NCBI GenBank assembly: GCA_050954285.1
Contig: JBPBPL010000013.1
Coordinates: forward strand, 62,001-126,000
Direction: 5' to 3'
DNA from: Mucilaginibacter_A sp050954285
Lineage (GTDB): Bacteria > Bacteroidota > Bacteroidia > Sphingobacteriales > Sphingobacteriaceae
Length of the DNA: 64,000 bases
The notes beneath the pieces were generated by a model, which ran no database searches, had not been told where the DNA came from, and worked only from the letters and a program-made list of their open reading frames with translations. This document shows positions 51,483-60,031 of this stretch, in pieces (positions within the stretch are counted from its first letter, which is position 1; each line of letters opens with the position of its first letter). Made by a program: the position numbers and the translations under genes.

Positions 51483-53897
51483 CTATTCACTTCTTAAACT
51501 TTTCACCGGGTTGGCCAGTGCTGCTTTTATCGCATGAAAACTGATAGTTGCCAGAGCGATAAAGATGGCAAGCAGTGCTGATAAAACAAAAATCCACCAG
51601 CTGATTGTGATACGGTAAGCAAAATCCTGTAGCCAGTTGTGCATTGCCCAAAAAGCTAATGGGAAAGCGATCAGGCAAGCAATCAGTACCAGCTTCAAAA
51701 AATCTTTCGAAAGAATGTTTACTACCTGCAATATGCTGGCCCCTAAAACTTTACGGATACCAATTTCTTTAGTGCGCTGCTCGGTGGTATAAATAACCAA
51801 ACCATACAAACCGAGGCACGCCACCAGAATGGTTAAGACAGCAAAAATGTTAAGGATGCGGCCTGTTTTAGTTTCTGCTAAATAAGTTTTGTTGTACAGA
51901 TCATCCATAAAAACATAGGTAAAAGGTTCATCGGTATTGAATGTTTGCCATTTCTTCTTCATGGTTGAAAGTAAGCCTGAAAGATTACCGGTTTTTACTT
52001 TAATAATCAATCCCCATTCAGGGTTCAGTACCATCAATAAAGGTGTAATTGGTTCATGTAAAGATTTGAAGTTAAAGTCTTTAACTATTCCAATTACTGT
52101 GTAAGCTCTGTTTGTATGGTTTGCGCTGTTTTTCTGGGCGATGATGCGTTGTCCGATTGGATCATTACCGAGATTAAATGCTTTTGCTGCAGTTTCGTTA
52201 ATTACCACACTGGAAGAATCGGTTGAAAAAGATTTGGAAAAGTTTCTTCCCGAAGCCAGTTTCATCCCTAACGTTGGAATGTACTGCTCGTCTACATCGT
52301 AGCGTAACACCTTCATCACCTGGTTTTCTTTACCTTCGGTATAAAACATGGCGTTGTTATTATTGCTTGGTCCGGCAGGCTTATACCCAGAAATTGTAGC
52401 GTTGACGACCTGCGGATCTTTCAAAATTTCCTGCTTAAAAACAGCTTCATTTTTGCCCAATGCCCATGAATTTGGTAATACCAGCAGCTGTTCTTTCTCA
52501 TAACCTAATTGTTTGTTTTGGATAAATTTCATCTGCTGATAAACTACCATTGTGCTGATAATCAATATTACAGAGATAAAAAACTGGAAAACCACTAAAC
52601 TGCTACGCAAACCAAAACTTTGATTATTGTTAGTTATTTTTCCTTTAATAATTGCTATTGGCTGGAAAGAGGAAATGTAAAATGCAGGATAAATGCCGGC
52701 CAGTAATCCAACTAAAACCCCTATCAAAAGAAAACTCAAAAGTGGTTTGATCTGGTATCCGAAGTGAAGTTCTTTTCCGGATAAATCATTAAAAACAGGT
52801 AATGAAAACAGCACCAAAAAATAAGCGATAAACAAAGCAATGAAAGCGAGCAGGACAGATTCGAGCAGAAACTGTTTAACCAGCTTGCTTTGATTAGAAC
52901 CCATTACTTTGCGTACACCAACTTCTTTTGCCCGTTTGGATGCGCTTGCTGTTGATAAATTGATGAAGTTGATGCAAGCGATTAGCAAGATAAACAGGCC
53001 AATAGCGCCGAAAATATAAACATATTTGATATTTCCGCTGGGAGACAATTCAAAATTAGACTCCGAATGTAGATGTATACTGGTTAAAGGTTGCAGGGCG
53101 AAGCCTAAATCGTTGCCTTTGGTACGAAACTGCAACAAACTCATACCCATAGTTTGTGCAATTTGTGGTCCCATATATTTCTCTACCGTTTGCGGCAATT
53201 TTGCTTCCAGCTTTTTGTAATCGTAACCATTTTTTAAAACCAGGTAAGTGAAAAAATTAGAAGTCATCCAAGTAGGCGTTTTTGCTTCGGGTAAAGTTGC
53301 CATGGATCCAAACAAATCGAAATGGAAATGAGAATTAGTGGGAATCTTTTCGATCACACCAGTCACTTTTAGCAAAGCGTTTTTGTTGAAGGTAAGTGTT
53401 TTGCCAATCGGATCTTCCTGCCCAAAATATTTTTGAGCCATTTCCTGCGTAATTACAACTGTATTGGCTTGCTGCAAAGCTGTATTGGCATCGCCTTTTA
53501 AAAAAGGTAGTGTAAAAACAGTAAAGAAGTTTGCATCTACAAAAGCCAACGCATCCGTTTTAAAAGTTTTATTTTGATAAGTAACGGTTGGTGTACCATC
53601 CACATGCAGGCGTGTTGCTTGCTCCACTTCGGGGTAATCATTTTTGATAGTTTGCGCTACGGGCGGCATTACGTTGGCTTCAAATATTTTTCCACCGTTG
53701 ATATTTGCTTTAAAAACCACCCGCACAATCTGATCCGCTTTGGTATTGAAACGATCATAACTTAACTCATCCTGCACAAAAAGCATGATGACAAAACAAA
53801 CCGCAATACCAATCGATAAGCCGAATAAATTAATGGCAGCGAAACTTTTGTTACGCCAAAAATTTCGAAAGGCGATTTTAAAATTATTTTTGAACAT
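51483..53897 (-). CDS. FtsX-like (MacB-type) ABC permease
   Basis: An 804-residue permease: one N-terminal membrane segment (about 20-40), a large periplasmic MacB-PCD domain (about 45-245), three central segments, a second periplasmic domain and three C-terminal segments. The cytoplasmic loops KRAKEVGVRKVMGSNQSKLV and QRTKEIGIRKVLGASILQVV are the conserved ATPase contacts. It should couple to an ATPase of this locus. The terminal ending HAIKAALANPVKSLRSE is shared with the other two permeases, so they are paralogues. Confidence 0.93.
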   Translation of the reverse strand: MFKNNFKIAFRNFWRNKSFAAINLFGLSIGIAVCFVIMLFVQDELSYDRFNTKADQIVRVVFKANINGGKIFEANVMPPVAQTIKNDYPEVEQATRLHVDGTPTVTYQNKTFKTDALAFVDANFFTVFTLPFLKGDANTALQQANTVVITQEMAQKYFGQEDPIGKTLTFNKNALLKVTGVIEKIPTNSHFHFDLFGSMATLPEAKTPTWMTSNFFTYLVLKNGYDYKKLEAKLPQTVEKYMGPQIAQTMGMSLLQFRTKGNDLGFALQPLTSIHLHSESNFELSPSGNIKYVYIFGAIGLFILLIACINFINLSTASASKRAKEVGVRKVMGSNQSKLVKQFLLESVLLAFIALFIAYFLVLFSLPVFNDLSGKELHFGYQIKPLLSFLLIGVLVGLLAGIYPAFYISSFQPIAIIKGKITNNNQSFGLRSSLVVFQFFISVILIISTMVVYQQMKFIQNKQLGYEKEQLLVLPNSWALGKNEAVFKQEILKDPQVVNATISGYKPAGPSNNNNAMFYTEGKENQVMKVLRYDVDEQYIPTLGMKLASGRNFSKSFSTDSSSVVINETAAKAFNLGNDPIGQRIIAQKNSANHTNRAYTVIGIVKDFNFKSLHEPITPLLMVLNPEWGLIIKVKTGNLSGLLSTMKKKWQTFNTDEPFTYVFMDDLYNKTYLAETKTGRILNIFAVLTILVACLGLYGLVIYTTEQRTKEIGIRKVLGASILQVVNILSKDFLKLVLIACLIAFPLAFWAMHNWLQDFAYRITISWWIFVLSALLAIFIALATISFHAIKAALANPVKSLRSE

Positions 53898-53915
53898 AGT
53901 TTTATCTTTAAGCTG

Positions 53916-53942
53916 AATGCTTCTTTTATCGGTATAAATTTC
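53916..53942 (+). repeat. 12-mer motif copy (TTC form) with AT-rich tail
   Basis: AATGCTTCTTTTATC followed by GGTATAAATTTC, in the 98-bp gap between two FtsX permease genes. Confidence 0.7.
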
Positions 53943-53995
53943 GCTCTGTCTAATTTTTTCCAGGAGCAGGAACTAAGTATTTGGGGTGAAGGATA

Positions 53996-56458
53996 TCACT
54001 CCACCTTTAAACTTTTTACCGGGTTGGCCAATGCTGCTTTTATCGCCTGAAAACTTACCGTTGCCAAAGCAATTACAATTGCAATTATTGATGATAAACC
54101 AAAAATCCACCAGCTAATTTCAATGCGGTAAGCGAAACTCTGCAGCCAGCTGTGCATCACCCACCAGGCAATTGGAAACGCCAGTACGCTTGCCAGTAAA
54201 ACTAATTTGATAAAATCTTTAGAAACCAATAGTACGATGCCCGAAATGCTGGAACCCAACACCTTGCGGATGCCAATTTCTTTGGTACGCTGTACCATTA
54301 CAATCATGGCCATTGCCAGCAAACCGATACAGGAAATCAGGATGGCCAAAATGGCTCCGCTGATAAACATATTACTCAGGCTGCGCTCGCTGCGGTATTG
54401 CCGTTCTGTGTTTTCACTGAGCCAGGATGCTTTAAAGTCGGCATTTGGATACAAGGATTTCCATGCTGTTTTTACCTGCTCAAAACTTTGAACCAGATTT
54501 GTAGATTTTACTCGGATGAAAATGTATTCAATTGGTTTATTTACATCCAGCACTAAACTTAACGGCTCAATATTTTCTTTAAGCGATTGGAAATTGTAAT
54601 CCTTAATAATTCCAACTACCTGCATCGGCTGTTTGTCGCCTTCTACAGGTAAAAATTGGCCAAGCACATTTTTACCGCCTAACTGCCTTGCCATTTGCTC
54701 GTTTATAACCAGCGCATTGGTATCGGTAGAAAAAGTTTTGGAGAAATCCCGTCCTTGTAATAGTTTGATATCCAGTGTTTTAAAAAAATCATAATCAACC
54801 TGCTGCATGTTCGTAGAAATACTATGTCCTTTATAGTCAAAAGATATGGATTGCGACGAGCGGTGTCCATCATTACCCAAACCAATATTGCTGTGCGCGC
54901 CCGTAATACCGATAATTCCTGGCTGATTGTTCAGTTTGTCCCGCATCAATTGCAAAGCCTGCTGACCAGCAACATTTATATTTTTGGTATTCGTTTCGGC
55001 AAGCATTACGTCTACCGTTAGCGGAATGCTGATTACCTCAGTACGGTTAAAACCCAAAGGTGCATTTTGCAGATAGCGCATTTGCCGCCAAGTGATCAAG
55101 GTGCAGATAATCAGCAATGTAGAGAGCGAAAATTGTATCACCAGCAAAATATTCCTCACTTGGCTCGGTTTCGTGGTATTTACTTTTCCTTTCAAAACCT
55201 GCACCGTTTTATAGCGTAACATTAGCCAGGCCGGGTAAAAACCAGAAAGTAGAGTAATGCTGACAAATAAAATTGCAGCAATAATAAATTCTTTCGGCTT
55301 TAGTAAAGTTTGCAGTTCGATCTGGCTTTTAAACATCAGTTTAAAACCGGGCAGGAGCAAGGAAGAAACTGTTAAGCCAAGCACTAAGGCAATCAAACAA
55401 ACCAATGCCGTTTCGATGCAAAACTGCGTAATCAGCTGAATTTTGCCTGCACCTAACGTTTTGCGCACACCAATTTCGCGTGCCCGGTTAAAGGCTCTGG
55501 CAATGTTTAGGTTAATAAAATTGATACAGGCAATTAGTAATATAAACGTGCTGATGGCCAACAAAGTAAGCACGTACGATTTGTTGATCGTTCTGAAATC
55601 AAGTCCGCTAATTTCTGTATTAAAGTGAATAGCCTTTAACGGCAGCAGGTTAATGGTGAAAACCTGGCCATTCAAATCAGGATGCGCACCATCCCGTTTT
55701 AGTTCTTCAATGCTTTTTTCAAAGTGATTATTAGCAAAAGGAATCAGCTTTTTTTCAAACTCCTGTGCGTTTGTACCGTCGTTTAATTGTACATAAACCG
55801 AGTGATTGCCTCGATCCCATTTATCAAGATTTAATTGATAATCGCGGTAATTTTCAAACCGAACGAACAGATCAAACTGCAGGCTGGAGTTCCAGGGCAT
55901 CTCCTCCGCAACAGCACTTACAGTAAAATTTTTAAAGCCATTGCCGCCAAAATTGAGTTCGATGGTTTTGCCGATTGGATTTTCATCACCAAAAATAGCG
56001 TTTGCAGTAGGTTTATTGAGCACCACATCATGCTGATCGTGCAACATGGTTTGCACATTGCCCTGCGAGAGTTTTAAGGCAAAGATTTTAGCAATATCCT
56101 GATCTACAAAATTTACCGAACGATCGATCTCTTTATTTTTGTACCGGATAAGTGCACCACCGTTTCCAATCCTCGAAATAGCTTTAATTCCCGGATATTC
56201 AGCTTTTAGTGCAGTTGTAATCGGCTCTGGCATTGGCGTATCTTTGCTGGTGCCGTTTGCATTATTTCGGGTAAAATAAACCTGATAAATATTTTTAAGG
56301 TTTGGGTTGAAGTTATCAAATGAGAACTCAAAATCTACCGTTAAAAGAAGCATTACCGAGCAGGCAACTGCCACGCTTAAACCAACAATATTAATCAGGT
56401 TAAAAACTTTTCCTTTCAATAAGTTACGCCACGCAACTTTAATATTATTTTTAAACAT
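53996..56458 (-). CDS. FtsX-like (MacB-type) ABC permease
   Basis: A second permease of 820 residues with the same layout as 51483-53897: N-terminal segment at about 20-40, two periplasmic domains, and the contact loops NRAREIGVRKTLGAGKIQLI and QRTKEIGIRKVLGSSISGIV. It ends with QAIKAALANPVKSLKVE. It is 98 bp before its paralogue on the same strand. Codons near the first membrane segment (56340-56354) contain a TTC-form motif copy. Confidence 0.93.
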   Translation of the reverse strand: MFKNNIKVAWRNLLKGKVFNLINIVGLSVAVACSVMLLLTVDFEFSFDNFNPNLKNIYQVYFTRNNANGTSKDTPMPEPITTALKAEYPGIKAISRIGNGGALIRYKNKEIDRSVNFVDQDIAKIFALKLSQGNVQTMLHDQHDVVLNKPTANAIFGDENPIGKTIELNFGGNGFKNFTVSAVAEEMPWNSSLQFDLFVRFENYRDYQLNLDKWDRGNHSVYVQLNDGTNAQEFEKKLIPFANNHFEKSIEELKRDGAHPDLNGQVFTINLLPLKAIHFNTEISGLDFRTINKSYVLTLLAISTFILLIACINFINLNIARAFNRAREIGVRKTLGAGKIQLITQFCIETALVCLIALVLGLTVSSLLLPGFKLMFKSQIELQTLLKPKEFIIAAILFVSITLLSGFYPAWLMLRYKTVQVLKGKVNTTKPSQVRNILLVIQFSLSTLLIICTLITWRQMRYLQNAPLGFNRTEVISIPLTVDVMLAETNTKNINVAGQQALQLMRDKLNNQPGIIGITGAHSNIGLGNDGHRSSQSISFDYKGHSISTNMQQVDYDFFKTLDIKLLQGRDFSKTFSTDTNALVINEQMARQLGGKNVLGQFLPVEGDKQPMQVVGIIKDYNFQSLKENIEPLSLVLDVNKPIEYIFIRVKSTNLVQSFEQVKTAWKSLYPNADFKASWLSENTERQYRSERSLSNMFISGAILAILISCIGLLAMAMIVMVQRTKEIGIRKVLGSSISGIVLLVSKDFIKLVLLASVLAFPIAWWVMHSWLQSFAYRIEISWWIFGLSSIIAIVIALATVSFQAIKAALANPVKSLKVE

Positions 56459-56593
56459 GCTTTGAGCTTTTGCTGTAAGCTTTTTGCCATCAGCGGATAT
56501 ATATTCGGTTTTAACTATAAAATATTGATAATCAGTTTTTTGTAAAGTTTACCATTTAAGTGGTTTAGCTATTCAACTGATTGCTGAAAGCTT

Positions 56594-56878
56594 TTATTTA
56601 CCCATTTTATGCGGCGCCGGCGGAGTGGGAGGCGGAATGATTCCTAATGAGTCGGTAATGCTTTTCACAATGGCATCCTTTTGTTTTTTGTTCATGCCAA
56701 CTACTTGAAAAGTATGATCATAATATTGGCTTTTCCCGGCTTTACTGCTGCTGATGGTGAGATGCAAAGTTTTGCCGTCATCTTTAACCGTTTGCTTCAC
56801 ATCCGAGCAGGAAGTTTGCGTTTGAGCAGAAGCACATAAAGAAAAAGTTGATAAAAAAAGTATCGATAGTATTTTCAT
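56594..56878 (-). CDS. Small secreted hypothetical protein
   Basis: A 94-residue protein with a signal peptide ending at CASAQ (residue 19). The mature part, with DVKQTVKDDGKTLHLTISSSKAGKSQYYDHTF and a proline-rich tail PPPTPPAPHKMGK, matches nothing I know. It is preceded upstream by paired 17-bp sites (56969-57007), so it may be the first gene of a unit with the two FtsX permeases and respond to the same regulator. Confidence 0.65.
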   Translation of the reverse strand: MKILSILFLSTFSLCASAQTQTSCSDVKQTVKDDGKTLHLTISSSKAGKSQYYDHTFQVVGMNKKQKDAIVKSITDSLGIIPPPTPPAPHKMGK

Positions 56879-56968
56879 AATTTTAATTTAAAAGAAGGTT
56901 AATCAAATTTATGCCGGTTATTTATTATGCTTTATAACAAGTATTTATGTTGTATAAGCTTGTTTTCT

Positions 56969-57007
56969 TGTTCGGTTCCGATACAGCTTCTGTGCTGTTC
57001 CGATACA
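56969..57007. promoter_or_regulatory. Paired 17-bp enhancer-like sites (pair 2)
   Basis: TGTTCGGTTCCGATACA (56969-56985) and TGTGCTGTTCCGATACA (56991-57007), 22 bp apart start to start, 91 bp upstream of the small secreted gene. Confidence 0.7.
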
Positions 57008-57016
57008 GGTTTTAAG

Positions 57017-57274
57017 TCAAAACTCTGGTAAACATTTTAAACCAGTTGTTATCTGTAAAAGCAACGTTTTCTGATTCGTAAAAAGACTTTGTTTCTCCGC
57101 CGAGTTGCCGCCCGTAATGGTGATGCTGCCACCCGAAGTTTTAACATTCACGTTTTTGATGGCCGCACCGGTAAAGGATTTATTAAGATAAGGTTGCTAC
57201 TCATTGTTTTGTGCCGAAGCCATTAATCCCTGGCTCAGCAGAAATAAAAAAATACTGGTTTTAAAAGTTTTCAT
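57017..57274 (-). pseudogene. Remnant of a DUF4097-like secreted protein gene
   Basis: From an ATG at 57274 the minus strand encodes a clear signal peptide (opening MKTFKTSIFLFLLSQG, ending MASAQ), then a TAG stop at 57199-57197. The same frame continues for about 59 codons with QPYLNKSFTGAAIKNVNVKTSG and GSITITGGNSAEK, typical of the beta-helix start of DUF4097 proteins, before the sequence becomes unlike a protein. The normal gene is about 240 codons, so this one carries a nonsense mutation and has lost its 3' part. Paired 17-bp sites lie upstream. Confidence 0.65.
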
Positions 57275-57310
57275 ATGGTTTTGGTTTTAAGGTTCTGGAT
57301 CGAAAGAGCC

Positions 57311-57340
57311 CACCATGATCCTCTCCCGGAGGAGAGGAAT
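57311..57340. repeat. Short CCTCTCC/GGAGAGG inverted element
   Basis: CCTCTCC (57320-57326) and GGAGAGG (57331-57337) around CGGA. Similar small elements occur in Bacteroidota intergenic DNA; a single copy here cannot be classified. Confidence 0.35.
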
Positions 57341-57471
57341 TCTGGCTTCATTTAACATCTAACTTGTATAAAGAACGACAACTTGCTATTGTATTTTTAT
57401 ACTTACACGTACAATACCAGAAATTTAAAATTCTAATAATCAATAGGTTGTTGTTTTAGATAGACGCTGGC

Positions 57472-57510
57472 TGTTCGGTATTGTTACAAAGTTTGTCCGG
57501 TATTGAATAA
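57472..57510. promoter_or_regulatory. Paired 17-bp enhancer-like sites (pair 3)
   Basis: TGTTCGGTATTGTTACA (57472-57488) and TGTCCGGTATTGAATAA (57494-57510), 22 bp apart start to start, upstream of the DUF4097 remnant. Confidence 0.65.
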
Positions 57511-57554
57511 GTAAAATTTACATTAGCTGTTGGTTAGCATCATACAGCAACTTA

Positions 57555-57621
57555 GATACTTCTTTTATTAATAAACTTTCAATCTAGGTTGAGACCGATA
57601 CTTCTTTTACCGTTGTAATTT
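57555..57621 (+). repeat. Two direct copies of the 12-mer motif (TTC form)
   Basis: GATACTTCTTTTATT (57555-57569) and GATACTTCTTTTACC (57597-57611, followed by GTTGTAATTT) lie 42 bp apart in the same orientation, just after the ABC ATPase gene. Confidence 0.7.
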
Positions 57622-57659
57622 AAGTTAACAACTGATTACTGGAACCTGATGGCTTTGCC

Positions 57660-58337
57660 TTACACCAGCAAATTTTCTGTAACCGTTTGCCCGTCCAGCA
57701 TCCGGATAATGCGGTGGCTGTAACGTGCGTCGTGTTCCGAGTGCGTCACCATCACAATGGTGGTGCCTTGCTCATTCAGTTCGGTTAAAAGCTGCATTAC
57801 TTCATTACCATTAGAGGAATCCAGGTTGCCGGTTGGCTCATCGGCTAAAATCAGTTTTGGATTGTTTACCACCGCACGTGCTACGGCTACACGCTGCTGT
57901 TGTCCGCCCGAAAGCTGCTGCGGAAAGTGATTGCGGCGGTGCATGATCTGCATTTTATCCAGCACCACGTCCACCCGTCTTTTACGTTCAGCACTATCCA
58001 CGCCCAGGTAAATCAACGGTAATTCCACGTTTTCAAAAACGGTTAGCTCATCAATCAGATTAAAACTTTGAAACACAAAACCAATGTTTCGCTTGCGCAA
58101 GTCAGAACGTTTGCGCTCGTTAAAATGTGCTACTTCAATTCCGTTAAACATAAAACTTCCGCCATCCGGATCGTCCAGCAACCCTAAAATATTGAGCAGG
58201 GTAGATTTCCCACAACCCGAAGGGCCCATCACGGCCACAAATTCACCGTCGTTTACATGAATGGTTAGTTTGTTTAGTGCCGAAGTTTCAATGTCTTCGG
58301 TGCGGTAAATTTTTTCTAAGTCTGTAATTTTTATCAT
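57660..58337 (-). CDS. LolD/MacB-type ABC transporter ATPase
   Basis: A 225-residue ATPase with Walker A GPSGCGKSTLLNILG, signature LSGGQQQRVAVARAV and Walker B LILADEPTGNLDS. It follows the HlyD-type adaptor gene by 52 bp on the same strand, so the pair is an operon. With the FtsX permeases it forms a MacAB-like export system. Confidence 0.94.
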   Translation of the reverse strand: MIKITDLEKIYRTEDIETSALNKLTIHVNDGEFVAVMGPSGCGKSTLLNILGLLDDPDGGSFMFNGIEVAHFNERKRSDLRKRNIGFVFQSFNLIDELTVFENVELPLIYLGVDSAERKRRVDVVLDKMQIMHRRNHFPQQLSGGQQQRVAVARAVVNNPKLILADEPTGNLDSSNGNEVMQLLTELNEQGTTIVMVTHSEHDARYSHRIIRMLDGQTVTENLLV

Positions 58338-58389
58338 TGTATTCGACTTTGTTTCGATGATTGTTTCTTAATCAATTAATATTTTCTTG

Positions 58390-59640
58390 TCACTTCCTCA
58401 ACACTAATTCCTGCATGTTTCCATAATTTTCGTAACTGCTTGTTACCACTTTATCACCGGGTTTCAAGCCTTGCAAAATCTCATAATAATCCGGGTTTTG
58501 CCGCCCCAATTGTACATCAACTTTGTAAGCCGTTTTACCATCTTCGCTTACTTTAAAAATCCAGTTACCACCGGTTTGCTGGTAAAAACCGCCTTTGGCC
58601 AATAATAAAGCCTTGGTTTCATCGCCTAAAGCCAATCGGATCTGCAACGTTTGCCCGCGACGGATGCCTTCCGGAACTTTCCCAATAAACTCCATATCTA
58701 CCTGAAAACGGCCATTCGTTACCTGAGTAAAAACCTTTTTAATTTTCAGTTTATAGGTTTTGTCGGAGAAATCGAAATCGCCTGTCAAACCTGTAAAAAT
58801 GCGCGAAATGTAATGTTCATCCACATCAACCCGAACTTTAAATCCACTTAAAACATCAATCTGACCCAAACGCTCGCCCTGGTGTTTGTTCTGACCTATT
58901 TCCGCATCCAATGAAGTAAGCTGACCATCAACCGGTGCCCGAACGATCAAATCGCCCACTTTTTGCCGCATCACAGCCAAAGCATTTTGGGTGCGGTCGT
59001 AAGATTGCTTAGCCTGATCAACTTCTTGCTTGGTAGAAACCGAATCCTGTTTTAAAATCTGCAGCGTGAGTTTTTTGCGCTTCACCTGATAATCATAAGC
59101 AATAGAAGATTGCTTAAACTCTTGTAAACCAATGGCTTTTTGCTCATATAAATGCTTGTTTAACAGATATAAACGTTCGGCTTCCTTAAAAGCATTGTCC
59201 ACATCGGCCATCTGGTTGAGCTTACTGATGGTGTTTTGTTGGGCAGCGTTGCGGGAAATCTGCATCTGGGTAAGCAGGTTAAAAACTGAAGTTTCCTGGT
59301 TCACCAAACTCAATTCCAGATCGGTATTGGCCAGTTTCATAATTGGGTCGCCTTTTTTCATGATCGTGCCGTCTTCCACAAATTTCTGGTCCACACGGCC
59401 GCCTTCGTTCGCATCCAAATAGATAGTCGTGATTGGCATCACAACGCCGTTAACCGGTATAAACTCCTGAAACGGGCCGTTCTTAACTTCGCTGATGGTA
59501 ATGCGCTCGGTATCAACGTTTAATTTAGATTTTCTGGAAGTAAAATAGCTGCTACCGATTAATACAACCAATGCAGTAATGCCGCCGATGGTTAAAATTC
59601 GTTTGGTTGTCCACTTTTTTCGCTCGATAACTCTGTCCAC
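58390..59640 (-). CDS. HlyD/MacA-type periplasmic adaptor
   Basis: A 416-residue adaptor with one N-terminal membrane segment (about 16-33), a lipoyl/barrel-sandwich half (GGRVDQKFVEDGTIMKKGDPIMKL), a coiled-coil hairpin (about 125-225), the second half (VGDLIVRAPVDGQLTSLDAEIGQ) and beta-barrel domains. It would join an FtsX permease to TolC. The start is GTG (59640), because no ATG is in frame upstream; a motif copy abuts it. It is followed by the ATPase and divergent from the interrupted permease at 60032. Confidence 0.93.
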   Translation of the reverse strand: MDRVIERKKWTTKRILTIGGITALVVLIGSSYFTSRKSKLNVDTERITISEVKNGPFQEFIPVNGVVMPITTIYLDANEGGRVDQKFVEDGTIMKKGDPIMKLANTDLELSLVNQETSVFNLLTQMQISRNAAQQNTISKLNQMADVDNAFKEAERLYLLNKHLYEQKAIGLQEFKQSSIAYDYQVKRKKLTLQILKQDSVSTKQEVDQAKQSYDRTQNALAVMRQKVGDLIVRAPVDGQLTSLDAEIGQNKHQGERLGQIDVLSGFKVRVDVDEHYISRIFTGLTGDFDFSDKTYKLKIKKVFTQVTNGRFQVDMEFIGKVPEGIRRGQTLQIRLALGDETKALLLAKGGFYQQTGGNWIFKVSEDGKTAYKVDVQLGRQNPDYYEILQGLKPGDKVVTSSYENYGNMQELVLRK

Positions 59641-59692
59641 AATGCTTCTTTTATAAGGTATTTTTTGGGTTCGATTTTTTGCTGAATCAATA

Positions 59693-59707
59693 GGAAAACC
59701 TATGCCA
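59693..59707 (-). promoter_or_regulatory. Possible sigma-54 promoter of the adaptor operon
   Basis: On the minus strand TGGCATAGGTTTTCC keeps the -24 GG and the 10-base spacing, but has CC in place of the -12 GC. It lies 53 bp before the GTG start and downstream of a pair of 17-bp sites. Confidence 0.35.
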
Positions 59708-59761
59708 TATCAGTTAACTTACTGGTAAACAAGTTTTTATGCGGTAAAAGAAGTATGGCTT

Positions 59762-59800
59762 TGTGCGTTTGTATTACAAATAGTGTTCGGTATTGATACA
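59762..59800. promoter_or_regulatory. Paired 17-bp enhancer-like sites (pair 4)
   Basis: TGTGCGTTTGTATTACA (59762-59778) and TGTTCGGTATTGATACA (59784-59800), 22 bp apart start to start, upstream of the adaptor gene. Confidence 0.65.
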
Positions 59801-59853
59801 GCTTTAAATCAATTTTAGCATGAGGATTTTTACTCGCAGAAACTGGTTAAACC

Positions 59854-59891
59854 TGTTCGGAAACGAACATCAGTTGTTCGGCAGCGGACGG
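59854..59891. promoter_or_regulatory. Paired 17-bp enhancer-like sites (pair 5)
   Basis: TGTTCGGAAACGAACAT (59854-59870, containing the perfect palindrome TGTTCGGAAACGAACA except its centre) and TGTTCGGCAGCGGACGG (59875-59891), 21 bp apart, upstream of the permease gene at 60032. Confidence 0.6.
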
Positions 59892-59949
59892 TGTTCAATA
59901 TTATAAATTTATAACGTTCTTTTTAATAGTTAGTTATAAAATTGGTCTA

Positions 59950-59964
59950 TGGTATGTTTATGTC
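59950..59964 (+). promoter_or_regulatory. Possible sigma-54 promoter of the interrupted permease gene
   Basis: TGGTATGTTTATGTC keeps the -24 GG and the 10-base spacing but has TC at the -12 element. It lies 68 bp before the ATG at 60032, downstream of pair 5. Confidence 0.3.
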
Positions 59965-60031
59965 AGCCTGTTTGCAATCAGCTTAGGGCAAACCTAATCT
60001 AACTGATTACAAAAGCTAAAAAGTTAAACTC

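Larger units (their letters stand above)
59641..60031. other. 391-bp divergent control region of the export locus
   Basis: Holds motif copies at 59641-59654 (plus strand, TTC form, touching the GTG start) and 59743-59757 (minus strand), two pairs of 17-bp sites, and two weak sigma-54-like promoters facing each way. No gene was seen. Confidence 0.65.

Noticed and set aside
51516..51540. Motif-like AGTGCTGCTTTTATCGC at the 3' ends of the FtsX permease genes
   Set aside because: It encodes the conserved C-terminal IKAALANPV of all three paralogues, so protein conservation explains it; not counted as motif copies.
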